DNA of 56,671 nucleotides from Deltaproteobacteria bacterium (GCA_020059605.1 JAGVBT010000150.1:1-56671); one strand, 5' to 3'. Shown: positions 1 to 8,595, counted from the stretch's first letter. The notes: generated by a model from the letters alone, not told the origin. Translations and numbers: made by a program.

Positions 1-100
1 AGTGAAGTCCAAAATAGGCACGCAAAATGGCCTCCATGTCTGATTGCGCAAGCCTTTGGAAGCATTTCGGCATGCCAATTTCTGCAACAACGGGGTAAAC

Positions 101-2800
101 TTATATCTTTTCTTTTAACTCCATGGCTTCAAAGATCAGCTGGCTCACCTGGTCGAAGTTAAAGGGCTTGGAGATGATGAGGTCAATTCCATTTTCACTC
201 ATCTTCTCCCGGCTCAATTCCATCCCCCATCCGGTGATCATGATCACGGGGATTTTGGGATTCAATCCCTTCAGCGCCCTTCCCACCTCCCAGCCCGAAA
301 TCTTTGGCATCCCGAGATCGGTAAAGACCAGATCAAAGTCCTGATTCCTGAAGCGCTCAATCCCTTCTTCGCCGTTGCTCGCCACCTCAACTTGGTGGCC
401 CTTGGTTCTCAGCAGACGGGAGAGGATGTCGCGAACAGCCTCCTCGTCGTCGATCACCAGGATTTTCGCAGGGCGCATCATCCCCAGGGGTTTCTCCGCC
501 CTCTCGCCCACCTCCTTGGCCTCTTCCCCGTAACCCATGGGAAGATGGAGAACGAAGAGGGTTCCCTGTCCAGGTTCGCTCTCGACCAGAATCTCCCCTC
601 CATGGCGTTTGATGATCCCGTAAGAGACACTCATCCCCAGTCCGGAGCTGGTTACTCCCTTGGTGGTAAAGAAAGGATCGAAGATTTTTTTTCTGACTTC
701 ATCTGTCATGCCGACACCTGTATCGGCGATCCTCATCTCCACCCAGTCGTCCGAATGGGTCTGGGTGGATAGGGTGATCTTTCCTCCTTGCGGCATGGCA
801 TCCACGGCATTGAAGAGGATATTGGTGAACACCTCTCTCAATTCCGAAGGATTCCCAAGGATGGGAGGGATTTCTTCCAGGTTTTTGACCAAGCCAATCT
901 GGATTCCCTTTTTTTGAGCCTGGTCCTTCCACCGGGGTTCCGTGATCGCTGCTACCTCATGGATGAGTTGGTTGAGGGAAAGAGGGATGAATTCCCGGTC
1001 TTTTCTCCTCCCCGTAAAATCCTGAATGCGACGGACCGTCTCGGCCCCGTCCTTGGATGCCTTTTCAATGATTTTTAACCGTTCTTGAATCTCTTCCGGC
1101 CCGTAATGCTCAAAAGAGTGGAGAAGGAGTTGAATGTTTCCGAGGATGGCGGCCAGGACGTTATTGAAATCGTGGGCCACCCCGCTTGCCATTTCTCCCA
1201 TGGCCCTCAGCTTTTCGGCCTGGATGATCTGGTCCTGGGCCCGCTTTAATTCACTGAGAGTCTGCCTTAAATCGGAAAAGAGCTGGGCGTTTTCAATGAA
1301 GACGCTCACCTGGCTTGCAAAGGAGGAAAGGGCCTTTAAATCCTCTTCATCAAATCCGTGGACCTCCTTGCTCTCCATATCGAGAACGCCGATCACACGG
1401 TCCCTCACCTTGAGCGGGAAAGCCACTTCTGACCGGCCTTCCGGAGATCCGGGAATATATCTGGGATCCGTTGAAACATCGGGAACGTAGAGGAATTCTC
1501 CGGCATTGGCCACCCATCCGACGATTCCATCAATGCCCACGCGAAACCTTAAGTGCTTCACCTCTTCGATGTCTCGCCCGATCACCTTCCGGATGAAGAG
1601 CTCATTCTTCTCCTGGTCCAGCAACAGGATGCTGCACAAAGGATAACCCCATTGTTCCCTCAGAAGCTCCAGCGCATGCTTCAGCAATGTGTCAAGATCG
1701 AGGGTGGATGAAAGTTTTTTCCCCACCTCATAAAGGATCGTCAATTGCCTGATCTTCTTTAATGAGTCTTCGTAGAGTTGGGCGTTTCCAATGGCGATGG
1801 CCGCCTGCTGGGCTAATGCAAAAAGAAGGTCGATCTCGCTTTGCTGGAAATGTTTCTGGGGATCCGAGGTCCCGACCACCATCACCCCGATGACCATTTC
1901 CCTGACGATTAAAGGAACGCCCGCCACTTCCTTGAAGTGGATGGAATCGAGTTCTATTATCCGGTTGCGATGGTTTTCATAATTGTGATAGAGGACCGGA
2001 GCCTTCTTCCTTAATACCTCCCCGACAATACCCACCGAGGAGGGTGAAAATTCTTTTCCGTTAAAAGCTTCGGGCAACCCATGAATCATGACGTTCCGAT
2101 AGGTCTGTTTCCGATTGTCCCAGAGGGCAATGGATTCTGCATCAATCCCTAAGAGTTCGACGGTGCTGTTGACAATTTTTTGAAGAATCACATTGAGCTC
2201 AAGGCGGGAGGCAATTTCCTGGCTGATGGCGTAGAGGGTCTTCTGTTCTGCCAGGTGTTTCACATTTTCCGTATAGAGGGAGGCCCTCTCCAAAGCGGAG
2301 CTGATGATCCGGCCGATGGAATTGAAGAGGTTCCTGGCGGAAGAAGTAAACGGATAAAATTCTTTCCTGGCCACATTGAGGGTCCCGTAGACCTTCTCCC
2401 TCGATTTGAGGGGAATGACGGCCAAAGATTTCAAACCCTCCTCAATGGCGAAAGGGATGGCATCCGGATAGTCGGGATAATCATCGATGAAGAGGGGCTC
2501 CCCCGAAAGGATCACCCTGCCCGTCGCTCCTTCTCCCAGCTTCAGCCTCTTCATCCCTTTTGAAAAGGCCTTCGAGAATCCCTTGTGGGCCGCATAGACC
2601 AGCTCCCCGGTCTTCTCCTCCAGGAGGTAAATGCCGACCGACTGGATTTCGGTCATCTCCACAATCTTTTCCAGGCTCTTGTTCAGGATTTCGTCGAGAT
2701 CGATCGATTCGTTGACGGTCTGGCTGACGGCATTTAAGATGGAAAGCTCCCGGTTCAGCCTGATGATCTGTTCCCCATGATGATTCCGTTCATCTTTCAT
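101..2800 (-). CDS. Multi-GAF hybrid sensor histidine kinase with C-terminal receiver
   Basis: About 899 residues. The ATG at 2800 is chosen because it lies 19 bases after the stop of the upstream gene; a longer reading would run into that gene. There is no membrane segment, so it is probably a soluble sensor. Three GAF domains lie near residues 30-172, 195-340 and 365-505. They are followed by a dimerisation/phosphoacceptor helix (GEMASGVAHDFNNVLA, His543), an ATPase domain (NILFNAVDAMP, DTGVGM, GLGMSVSYGIIKRHGG) and a receiver domain (IDDE, phosphoacceptor Asp828 in VFTDLGMP, Lys878). The HDFNN box is typical of hybrid kinases of this kind. The receiver may act as an intramolecular phosphate sink or a relay. 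The ligand of the GAF domains cannot be read from the sequence. It shares an operon with the DUF2284 gene. Confidence 0.93.
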   Translation of the reverse strand: MKDERNHHGEQIIRLNRELSILNAVSQTVNESIDLDEILNKSLEKIVEMTEIQSVGIYLLEEKTGELVYAAHKGFSKAFSKGMKRLKLGEGATGRVILSGEPLFIDDYPDYPDAIPFAIEEGLKSLAVIPLKSREKVYGTLNVARKEFYPFTSSARNLFNSIGRIISSALERASLYTENVKHLAEQKTLYAISQEIASRLELNVILQKIVNSTVELLGIDAESIALWDNRKQTYRNVMIHGLPEAFNGKEFSPSSVGIVGEVLRKKAPVLYHNYENHRNRIIELDSIHFKEVAGVPLIVREMVIGVMVVGTSDPQKHFQQSEIDLLFALAQQAAIAIGNAQLYEDSLKKIRQLTILYEVGKKLSSTLDLDTLLKHALELLREQWGYPLCSILLLDQEKNELFIRKVIGRDIEEVKHLRFRVGIDGIVGWVANAGEFLYVPDVSTDPRYIPGSPEGRSEVAFPLKVRDRVIGVLDMESKEVHGFDEEDLKALSSFASQVSVFIENAQLFSDLRQTLSELKRAQDQIIQAEKLRAMGEMASGVAHDFNNVLAAILGNIQLLLHSFEHYGPEEIQERLKIIEKASKDGAETVRRIQDFTGRRKDREFIPLSLNQLIHEVAAITEPRWKDQAQKKGIQIGLVKNLEEIPPILGNPSELREVFTNILFNAVDAMPQGGKITLSTQTHSDDWVEMRIADTGVGMTDEVRKKIFDPFFTTKGVTSSGLGMSVSYGIIKRHGGEILVESEPGQGTLFVLHLPMGYGEEAKEVGERAEKPLGMMRPAKILVIDDEEAVRDILSRLLRTKGHQVEVASNGEEGIERFRNQDFDLVFTDLGMPKISGWEVGRALKGLNPKIPVIMITGWGMELSREKMSENGIDLIISKPFNFDQVSQLIFEAMELKEKI

Positions 2801-2819
2801 CAGATGATCCCTGCCCTGT

Positions 2820-3350
2820 TTATTCCACCAGGATGATTCCGTAAATATTCTGTTCTTCCTCGAGGCCCCGCACCACCCGGATGGGAAATCCATTTCCCCT
2901 GGCCGTCTTATAGACATCCACCCCGCAGGCCTCCATGGAAGGCCTCGCCTCCATCCCATGTTTGCAAGGACTGCTAAAATCGCATTCCTTGCAGAGGCGA
3001 CAGGGACCCGAGGTCATGCTCCACGCTTTATAATAGCCTTCAAGAAAAATTTCAATCTCCACTCGAACAATGATCTCGTTGAATTCTTTTGTCCTCTCCC
3101 TCCTCTTGGCCCCGCCGGGGATGCGTCGATGCAGGAGGATCGCTTTTTCATAAGAATCGATCACCTTCCGGGTAAGGTCCGGCGTAGGGCTGTGCGGAGG
3201 ACAACAAAGGCCCCTTCCAAAACCCGGGCATCCGAACTGGCACTTCAACCTAACCCATTCGGCCGTTACAATGGAGCTCGGCAGGATCGCTTTTGCCCCA
3301 TCCACTCCTCTCTCGAGGGCGAACTTGCAGTAGTCCTCAGCCGATTTCAT
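2820..3350 (-). CDS. DUF2284 family cysteine-rich predicted metal-binding protein
   Basis: About 176 residues. The ATG at 3350 has a GGAG six bases upstream; an upstream in-frame extension has no such signal. Cysteines cluster in two groups: CQFGCPGFGRGLCCPP near the N-terminal third and CRLCKECDFSSPC followed by a further Cys near the C-terminus. This spacing is characteristic of DUF2284, a predicted metal-binding (probably Fe-S or zinc) family of anaerobes whose function is not established. The gene ends 19 bases before the start of the histidine kinase, so the two are probably co-transcribed. A link to redox or metal sensing by the kinase is an inference only. Confidence 0.85.
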   Translation of the reverse strand: MKSAEDYCKFALERGVDGAKAILPSSIVTAEWVRLKCQFGCPGFGRGLCCPPHSPTPDLTRKVIDSYEKAILLHRRIPGGAKRRERTKEFNEIIVRVEIEIFLEGYYKAWSMTSGPCRLCKECDFSSPCKHGMEARPSMEACGVDVYKTARGNGFPIRVVRGLEEEQNIYGIILVE

Positions 3351-3454
3351 GATGTCTCCAATCCCCTTATTTTCTGGCTTTCTGCAACTGAATTTATATC
3401 CGGAGGTGCCTTTAAAATTCCAATCACGAAATCCCAAATCATCACTCCCCCTCT

Positions 3455-3477
3455 CCCCCTCTTAATTTAAGAGGGGG
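3455..3477. repeat. Near-perfect C/G-run palindrome
   Basis: An 11-bp stem (CCCCCTCTTAA against its exact complement) around one central base lies between two minus-strand genes. Related palindromes with C runs, a TTAA-type centre and G runs occur near 41305, 43293, 52927 and 53009. They look like a dispersed REP-like family. This copy lies upstream of the DUF2284/kinase pair and just past the 3' end of the M48 protease gene, where it could also act as a terminator, although no T-run follows. Confidence 0.6.
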
Positions 3478-3518
3478 TAGGAGGGTGTTATGGGTGTTTG
3501 GCGTTTGGTTATTATTCT

Positions 3519-4931
3519 TTATTTAGCCCCTCCCAGTGCCTTCATCTCCCTCTGGGCTTCCTCCCTTTCCGGGCTTCCCCGTTCCAACCAATCGAGGGAG
3601 GTCCTGAAATGAAGGAGGGCGTTTTGATGTTCCCCTCTCAATTTAAAATAGTTGGCAAAATGGAAGTGGGAGAGCCCCTTGCGGCCCATCCTTCCGTATA
3701 CGGAACCCAGGCTATGGTGGACATCCATCCACCTGGGGTGCTCTTTTTTGACCTCCAGGAAGAGCGGGAGGGCCCGGGCCATTTCTTCCTTTTCCTGATA
3801 GCATTTCCCGAGATAAAAAAGGGCCAACAGGTCTTCATTCCGTTCACCGCTGTCTTTAAAGAGTGATTGAACCGTTTCGAAGTTTTTTATCGCCTGATCT
3901 GGTTTTCCGAAAAGAAAAGAGGTAATTCCAAGCTCCCGCAACACATCCCTGTCATCGGGGGCCAAAGAGTGGGCAACCTGTAACGTCTCTTCCGACTTGT
4001 CCAGCCGTCCCATCTTCCGGTAGGCGAGCCCTAAACCATAATAGGCGTCTACATCCTTCGGACCGGAATCCACCATCGACTGAAAGTGGTGGATCGCCAC
4101 ATGCGGCGCCCTCTCCTCGACAAAGGCCTTTGCCTGAATCTTCCGATACGTTTCGGATGCTTTAAAAGGCCCCGCAGGTTTCGGCCCGGCCTGGAGAAGG
4201 TTTCCCATGAGAGAGATGCGATCTTCGATGGCCGGGTGGGTTGAGAGATAGACGGGTATCCTGGGCCCGGAGGTAAGACTGAGCCTGTAAATCTTATTCA
4301 TAAAAGTGATCAATCCGGAGGGATCATACCCCGCCTTGATCATGTATCGAAGGCTGTTTTGATCGGCCTCAACCTCCATCTCGCGGGTATATTTCAAGGC
4401 AAGGGCCTCCGCGGTGGCCATGGCGGTGGCCGCCACCGCCTCGGTGGCCTTTCCTCCTCCGCCTAAAAAAGCCCCTGCAATGATCGCTGCCATGGAAGCG
4501 ATGTTAATCCGTTTCGACCTTTCGATCATCTGCGCCACATGTCTCGCCATCACATGGGAAATTTCGTGGCTGAGAACTCCTGCGACCTCCTGCTCGTTTT
4601 CCGCCAGCACCAAGAGTCCTGTCGTCAGGAAGATGTGTCCTCCGGGAATGGCATAGGCGTTCGGATCCGTCCCATTGATTAGATAGAATCTGAATTCAAA
4701 AGGAGTGGGACCCGCCTGGGCGACCAGAGAATGGCCGATCCGGTTCATGTAACCCTGTAGGGTGAGATCCCTGACCCACTCCACCCTCTTCTCCATCTCG
4801 AGGAGAATCTTGCTCCCCAGTTTTTTTTCCTCCTCGATCGTCATTGCCCGCGGCTCCCGGACAAGGCTTCCGGAGAGAAGACAGAGGAGAAGTGAGATAA
4901 CACAAACGGTAATTTTTTTCTTGAGAATCAT
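3519..4931 (-). CDS. Exported M48 family metalloprotease with TPR repeats (BepA-like)
   Basis: About 470 residues from the ATG at 4931. That start places a signal sequence (KKK followed by a hydrophobic stretch ending near residue 25) at the N-terminus; the ribosome-binding site is weak and a start at 5024 cannot be excluded. The zinc site is SHEISH (His122, Glu123, His126), with the third ligand in the EMEVEAD motif near 186-190. A Gly/Ala-rich hydrophobic segment near 145-172 follows. The C-terminal 180 residues are tetratricopeptide repeats. The architecture matches the BepA/YfgC group, periplasmic proteases and chaperones of outer-membrane assembly. The gene appears monocistronic. Confidence 0.9.
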   Translation of the reverse strand: MILKKKITVCVISLLLCLLSGSLVREPRAMTIEEEKKLGSKILLEMEKRVEWVRDLTLQGYMNRIGHSLVAQAGPTPFEFRFYLINGTDPNAYAIPGGHIFLTTGLLVLAENEQEVAGVLSHEISHVMARHVAQMIERSKRINIASMAAIIAGAFLGGGGKATEAVAATAMATAEALALKYTREMEVEADQNSLRYMIKAGYDPSGLITFMNKIYRLSLTSGPRIPVYLSTHPAIEDRISLMGNLLQAGPKPAGPFKASETYRKIQAKAFVEERAPHVAIHHFQSMVDSGPKDVDAYYGLGLAYRKMGRLDKSEETLQVAHSLAPDDRDVLRELGITSFLFGKPDQAIKNFETVQSLFKDSGERNEDLLALFYLGKCYQEKEEMARALPLFLEVKKEHPRWMDVHHSLGSVYGRMGRKGLSHFHFANYFKLRGEHQNALLHFRTSLDWLERGSPEREEAQREMKALGGAK

Positions 4932-5005
4932 CTTTGCAGAACAGGCTAAGGTCAAGGATAACGTCAATCTTAACACTTTCTTTTTTTCTCTACAATGAAA
5001 AAAAA

Positions 5006-5066
5006 CCCTATATATCCTCTCCATTTGGGTGGGGTTTGGATGGTGGGAGTAAGAGGATATATAGGG
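5006..5066. repeat. Perfect 15-bp inverted repeat with 31-bp spacer
   Basis: CCCTATATATCCTCT at 5006-5020 is repeated as its exact reverse complement at 5052-5066. It lies 75 bases upstream of the protease start. The rest of the 331-base stretch 4932-5262 holds a smaller 7-bp inverted repeat (GTATCGA at 5150, TCGATAC at 5174) and no convincing gene. The repeat could be an operator, an RNA hairpin in the protease leader, or a small mobile palindrome. Confidence 0.6.
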
Positions 5067-5262
5067 CTAAATTCGTCTTTCGGTAAGGGTGAAGACACCC
5101 GTTTCGTATAAGGTCAAGGGAAATATTGTTTAATGGAGACGATGCTCAAGTATCGAGTGTCCTAAAACGAGATTCGATACGAGCTTCAACAACGATAACC
5201 GATCTTTCTCCGCTGCGGGCGCCCTTGCCCTGACCTTTCAACCAAAGACTTTTATTTTTCCA

Positions 5263-5430
5263 TTAATGTTCCAGGCAGGGATGGTGGATATTTGCTCCTC
5301 CGGTTTTGTCGAGTCTCCATTTTAACCAGTCGAAACTTCTCTGGAAGAAATTCCCCTCTTTCACCGGGAATTTCTTCTTTTCCTTCTTCTTCGGATGAGG
5401 TCCGTATCGTTCCCTGAGATTATCTTTCAT
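5263..5430 (-). CDS. Small basic protein downstream of cytochrome b (55 aa), function unknown
   Basis: Reading on the minus strand, an ATG at 5430 preceded by GGGGGGTGAAGG opens a 55-codon frame ending in TAA. The protein starts MKDNLRERYGPHPKKKEKKK. Its first half is highly basic, the centre is aromatic (FFQRSFDWLKWRL) and the end is HHPCLEH. There is no signal peptide. It lies 31 bases after the cytochrome b stop, so it is probably the last gene of the cytochrome operon. It may be a small accessory or stabilising subunit on the cytoplasmic face of the membrane; I do not recognise a family. Good ribosome binding and operon position make it credible despite its size. Confidence 0.6.
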   Translation of the reverse strand: MKDNLRERYGPHPKKKEKKKFPVKEGNFFQRSFDWLKWRLDKTGGANIHHPCLEH

Positions 5431-5461
5431 AAGCCTTCACCCCCCTTTTGTTTTCCTTAGT

Positions 5462-6289
5462 TTACATTCCCTTCCAGTTTTTTATGGATTCATTAAAGTT
5501 TTGAACCATCCCATAAATACCTTTGATGGAGAGTTTCTCCCTTCCCTCCTGCATCGGATAGACTTTTCCGCCTCCTGCCTTTGGCCCTTCATTCGAATGG
5601 ACCGACCCTCCCTTCTCCTCGGCCTTGATCCTCTCCAGTTCCAGTCCATGCTCCAGTTCCATCTCATGTTCGGTCAGGTTCCCGTTGATCCAGGCCCAGC
5701 TCATCGGATAGACATCGGGGTTGAAGACGACGGAATAGAAATGCCAGACGAGAATGGTCAGGGTTGCCAGGACAGCCTCATAAAAGTGGATCGCTCTTGC
5801 CACCTCAAAGGTCCACAACGGAAAGAACAAAAGCCATTCCTCTTTGAACCAGAGGATGCAACCGGTCACCGTCATCACAATCGTCCCCCAGATCAATCCT
5901 AAATATTCCAACTTCTCCCTGAAATTGAACCGTCCCATTTTGAGGACTTTGGCCGGCCGGTTGATGAAGAGATTATTCTTGAGGGTCTCCCAGAGGTCGA
6001 CGGCATCCTTCCACCCGGGGATCATGTCGACCACAATCTGTCTTCCCCTCTCCGTAAAGGCTAAATAGAGGAGGTGGTAGCCTCCCAGGGTGAGGGTAGC
6101 CACCCCGGAGAGCCGGTGGAGGAATCCCCTGAACGTCATCCCCAGAGGAACGTCCGTAATGGGAGAAACCCAAAACGCCTCCGGGTACTTCAGGGCAAAG
6201 CCGGTGATCACCAGAATCGTGAAATTGATGGCGAGATTGATGTGCTGAATCCGCTCATTCAATGTCATTCTAAGATATTTCTTCCCCAT
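5462..6289 (-). CDS. Membrane cytochrome b (cytochrome b561/FdhI-like), quinone-linked subunit
   Basis: 275 residues, with an ATG preceded by AAGGAG inside the tail of the upstream gene (20-base gap). Four transmembrane segments are visible. Histidines suitable for axial heme b ligation lie in or near them (IQHINLAINF, FLHRLSGVATL, GGYHLLYL, AIHFYEAVLATL, VWHFYSVVF). This is the fold of formate dehydrogenase gamma, hydrogenase cytochrome b and related two-heme cytochromes. The C-terminal ~75 residues are hydrophilic and charged. With the nine-heme cytochrome c encoded just upstream, it probably moves electrons between the menaquinone pool and periplasmic hemes. A comparable b/c pairing, fused in one chain, is found in CbcL of Geobacter. 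Confidence 0.88.
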   Translation of the reverse strand: MGKKYLRMTLNERIQHINLAINFTILVITGFALKYPEAFWVSPITDVPLGMTFRGFLHRLSGVATLTLGGYHLLYLAFTERGRQIVVDMIPGWKDAVDLWETLKNNLFINRPAKVLKMGRFNFREKLEYLGLIWGTIVMTVTGCILWFKEEWLLFFPLWTFEVARAIHFYEAVLATLTILVWHFYSVVFNPDVYPMSWAWINGNLTEHEMELEHGLELERIKAEEKGGSVHSNEGPKAGGGKVYPMQEGREKLSIKGIYGMVQNFNESIKNWKGM

Positions 6290-6309
6290 GACGCTTCGCT
6301 CCTTAAGAA

Positions 6310-7356
6310 TTAGGGCTTTCGATCAATCGTCTTTCTCAACCAATCCATGAAGTTGAAGAATGTCAGTCCTCCAATGACCATCACAATCAGAAGGATGTAG
6401 ACAACCCTCACCCATCCTACGACTTTCTCCCCGAAATCCTCCCCCTTGATGGAAGCCACCGAATGGATCTTTCCCTTTGCGAAATTCTCGGATGCCCTTG
6501 GATGACAGGTCCCACAGGTCTGCTGGAGGTTATCCCTGTGGATCATTGATTTCGGATCAGAGGATGGACGGATGTCATGGACGCCGTGGCAACTGGCGCA
6601 GTTGGCCGAAAAGGCATCTCCGCCCCGGTAGGAAAGGCCATGGAAACTGTCGTAATAGGATCTGACGGGCTGTGTGGTAAAACGGTACTCCCTCATGATC
6701 CGCTCTGCTGCATGACACTGGGGACAGGTGGTGATGGCAACTTTTCTAAAGTGGACGGGCGACTCCGGGTCGGATTTGGCTCTGATCGCATGGGTTCCGT
6801 GGCAGGTCGTACAGGTCGGCTGGTTGGGCCTTCCCCTGGAGAGTTCAACACCGTGGATGCTGCCTCCAAACTGTTCGCTTTCTTCAGGATGGCAGGCCCC
6901 GCAGGTTTGGATAAGATTGGTCCGATAGGTAACCGATCTCGGGTCCGTAAGAGGTTTGATATAATGATGCCCATGGCATTCCTTGCAGGCGATCTCCGCT
7001 CTCAAGCTATGAACGCTTGTTTTGAATAATTTCTCCGACATCTCGTGGCAGGCGCCGCAGTCCACCTTCCGGTCGGCCTCCTTCACCCCTTTGCCGGCAT
7101 GGGCATCGTCAAGGATGCGGGTATGGCAGTCCGTACAGGAAATTCCGGCATGAACCGACTTGCCGAACAGGTCCTCCGATACGTAGAGAGAAACTTTTTT
7201 CCCCCGGGCATCTTTTTTGGCCAGATCTTTGTCCTGATGGCAGCTCAAACATTGAGCGTTGCCCCCCCAGGCCGTCTCTCCCGGCCCCCCGAGAAAAAAG
7301 AGAAGAGAAAGAATGCCCAAAGGAACAATCCACGCCTTATTCTTCCTCCATATCAT
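6310..7356 (-). CDS. Membrane-anchored nine-heme cytochrome c
   Basis: 348 residues, with the ATG eight bases after GGAGG. An N-terminal signal/anchor (IVPLGILSLLFFLGG) is followed by nine CXXCH heme-binding motifs: CLSCH, CTDCH, CGACH, CKECH, CGACH, CTTCH, CPQCH, CASCH and CGTCH. Extra histidines between them can serve as distal ligands. A C-terminal transmembrane helix (VYILLIVMVIGGLTFF) anchors the domain on the periplasmic face. The first four bases overlap the stop of the receiver gene and cytochrome b follows after 20 bases, so the three are translationally linked. Probable role: electron carrier between membrane quinone and a periplasmic or extracellular partner. The terminal donor or acceptor is not encoded nearby. 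Confidence 0.93.
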   Translation of the reverse strand: MIWRKNKAWIVPLGILSLLFFLGGPGETAWGGNAQCLSCHQDKDLAKKDARGKKVSLYVSEDLFGKSVHAGISCTDCHTRILDDAHAGKGVKEADRKVDCGACHEMSEKLFKTSVHSLRAEIACKECHGHHYIKPLTDPRSVTYRTNLIQTCGACHPEESEQFGGSIHGVELSRGRPNQPTCTTCHGTHAIRAKSDPESPVHFRKVAITTCPQCHAAERIMREYRFTTQPVRSYYDSFHGLSYRGGDAFSANCASCHGVHDIRPSSDPKSMIHRDNLQQTCGTCHPRASENFAKGKIHSVASIKGEDFGEKVVGWVRVVYILLIVMVIGGLTFFNFMDWLRKTIDRKP

Positions 7357-7781
7357 GCCGGAATCCTCCTTGGAATCAGAAAAGGGAAAAATCCTTCTTT
7401 TAGATTTTCCCTCTCAATTTTTTCGAAAGCACACTCGACCGCCGACCGGATCTCCTCCAGATCGACCGGTTTCATCGCCTGGTAGAAAATCCCCGCTCCC
7501 CTGAGACGTTTCACCTGGCCGAGGGACGCCTCCGAAGAGATGACGATGACCTGGATCCTCTCGTTCATATTCTTAAAAAGCGGAACAAGGTCGGATGCCT
7601 TCACCCCCTCCATTTCGTCGTCCAAAAGGACGACATGGATATGTCCTTTTCTTACCTTGCGGATCATTTCGCTGACCATCTTCGCTGTCTCGACCTTATA
7701 CCCGACGCCGTGTAAAAAGGTGGAAAGCGACCTGACCCAGAATTCATCCTGATAGGCTATGAGGATTGTTTTCGATTTCAT
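7353..7781 (-). CDS. Stand-alone response-regulator receiver domain
   Basis: 142 residues, almost entirely a CheY-like receiver fold. The phosphoacceptor Asp lies in VVLLDDEMEG, a conserved Ser in VIVISSE and the conserved Lys in AMKPVD. The usual acidic pair after the first strand is reduced (AYQDEFW). There is no output domain. The stop overlaps the start of the nine-heme cytochrome (ATGA), which is unusual and suggests coupled synthesis. It may control assembly or activity of the cytochrome complex by protein contact, or be a phosphate carrier for a remote kinase. No histidine kinase adjoins it. Confidence 0.85.
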   Translation of the reverse strand: MKSKTILIAYQDEFWVRSLSTFLHGVGYKVETAKMVSEMIRKVRKGHIHVVLLDDEMEGVKASDLVPLFKNMNERIQVIVISSEASLGQVKRLRGAGIFYQAMKPVDLEEIRSAVECAFEKIERENLKEGFFPFLIPRRIPA

Positions 7782-7996
7782 CGCTGTCTCTCTCTTTCAT
7801 CTCTCAAACTCATCTTTTTTATTCCCGGCCTTCTGAACCCCTCCCTTTAAAGAACCGAACCTTTCTGGTGAACTGTGTCAAACACTCCTCTACATAAACC
7901 GTTCACCCTTGAGCCAGTCGAAGGGTGAATCATACCATTGGGTTCCGTTCACGGTTCGGTCCGGTGCTTCGCGGGACTGACCACGAACGGATGGGT

Positions 7997-8251
7997 CTAT
8001 GTCGCCCGGACAGGCAACCCATCCCTCCGGAAAGAGGAAAAACTGGTTCCGATGAAGGAAGAAAAGAGGACGCCCGCCGGGATCAACTGGGCCAAGACGA
8101 TGATGATCCCGAAGGTCAGAAAGAACCAAACTCCCAGAAGGCCTACCCCCCTGATCCCTCCTAAATAGGCGATGGCCAGGGAGAAAAGAGCAATCCCAGC
8201 CACCAAGGCCATGCTTAAAAGGATCAGAATCCGTCTCATCTTTCGATTCAT
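7997..8251 (-). CDS. Small two-helix membrane protein, paralogue of the next gene
   Basis: 84 residues. The ATG is seven bases after AGGAG. Two hydrophobic segments are visible (LILLSMALVAGIALFSLAIAY and a second holding FGIIIVLAQLIPAGVLFSSFIG). The second segment closely resembles the protein encoded at 8299-8595 (IIIGAVIVLLQLIPAAILFFTFIG), so the two arose by duplication. I do not recognise a named family. The gap to the upstream paralogue is only 47 bases, suggesting one transcript. The 215 bases downstream to the receiver gene hold nothing I can identify. Confidence 0.72.
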   Translation of the reverse strand: MNRKMRRILILLSMALVAGIALFSLAIAYLGGIRGVGLLGVWFFLTFGIIIVLAQLIPAGVLFSSFIGTSFSSFRRDGLPVRAT

Positions 8252-8298
8252 CTTTCAACTCCTGTTATCATTTAATCTTAATCCGGAGATCTCCTCTC

Positions 8299-8595
8299 CT
8301 ACTTCTTCACGGGGGCCGGTTCGTATCCGGGGAGCCCCATCTTTTCATCAACAATTTCCTTTTCCGCGGCCTTCTTCTTCAGAATGAGACCTGTGGTTGT
8401 CCCGATAAATGTGAAAAACAGGATCGCTGCAGGAATCAATTGAAGCAGGACAATAACCGCTCCGATGATGATAAAAACCCAGAGTGCGACTCCTGCATCT
8501 TTCAGGCTGATCGATCTTGCAAGGGCCGGGGTCGACATGAAACTGAATATTGCCACCATCAGCCCGATGATGAATGTTTTATATCTTTTTTCCAT
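8299..8595 (-). CDS. Small membrane protein with signal-like N-terminus, paralogue of 7997-8251
   Basis: 98 residues, with a strong GGAGGGATGAAGG before the ATG. The N-terminus (FIIGLMVAIFSFMSTPALA) looks like a cleavable signal peptide with an A-x-A site. It is followed by one long hydrophobic segment with the LQLIPAAILFFTFIG motif shared with the neighbouring paralogue, then a charged tail rich in Lys and Glu ending PAPVKK. The function is unknown. About 245 AT-rich bases (8596-8840) separate it from the next small gene and probably contain its promoter. Confidence 0.72.
   Translation of the reverse strand: MEKRYKTFIIGLMVAIFSFMSTPALARSISLKDAGVALWVFIIIGAVIVLLQLIPAAILFFTFIGTTTGLILKKKAAEKEIVDEKMGLPGYEPAPVKK

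Noticed and set aside
1-100. Start of a further gene at the left edge
   Set aside because: No open frame with a start or recognisable protein text could be seen in these bases; they lie downstream of the kinase stop.
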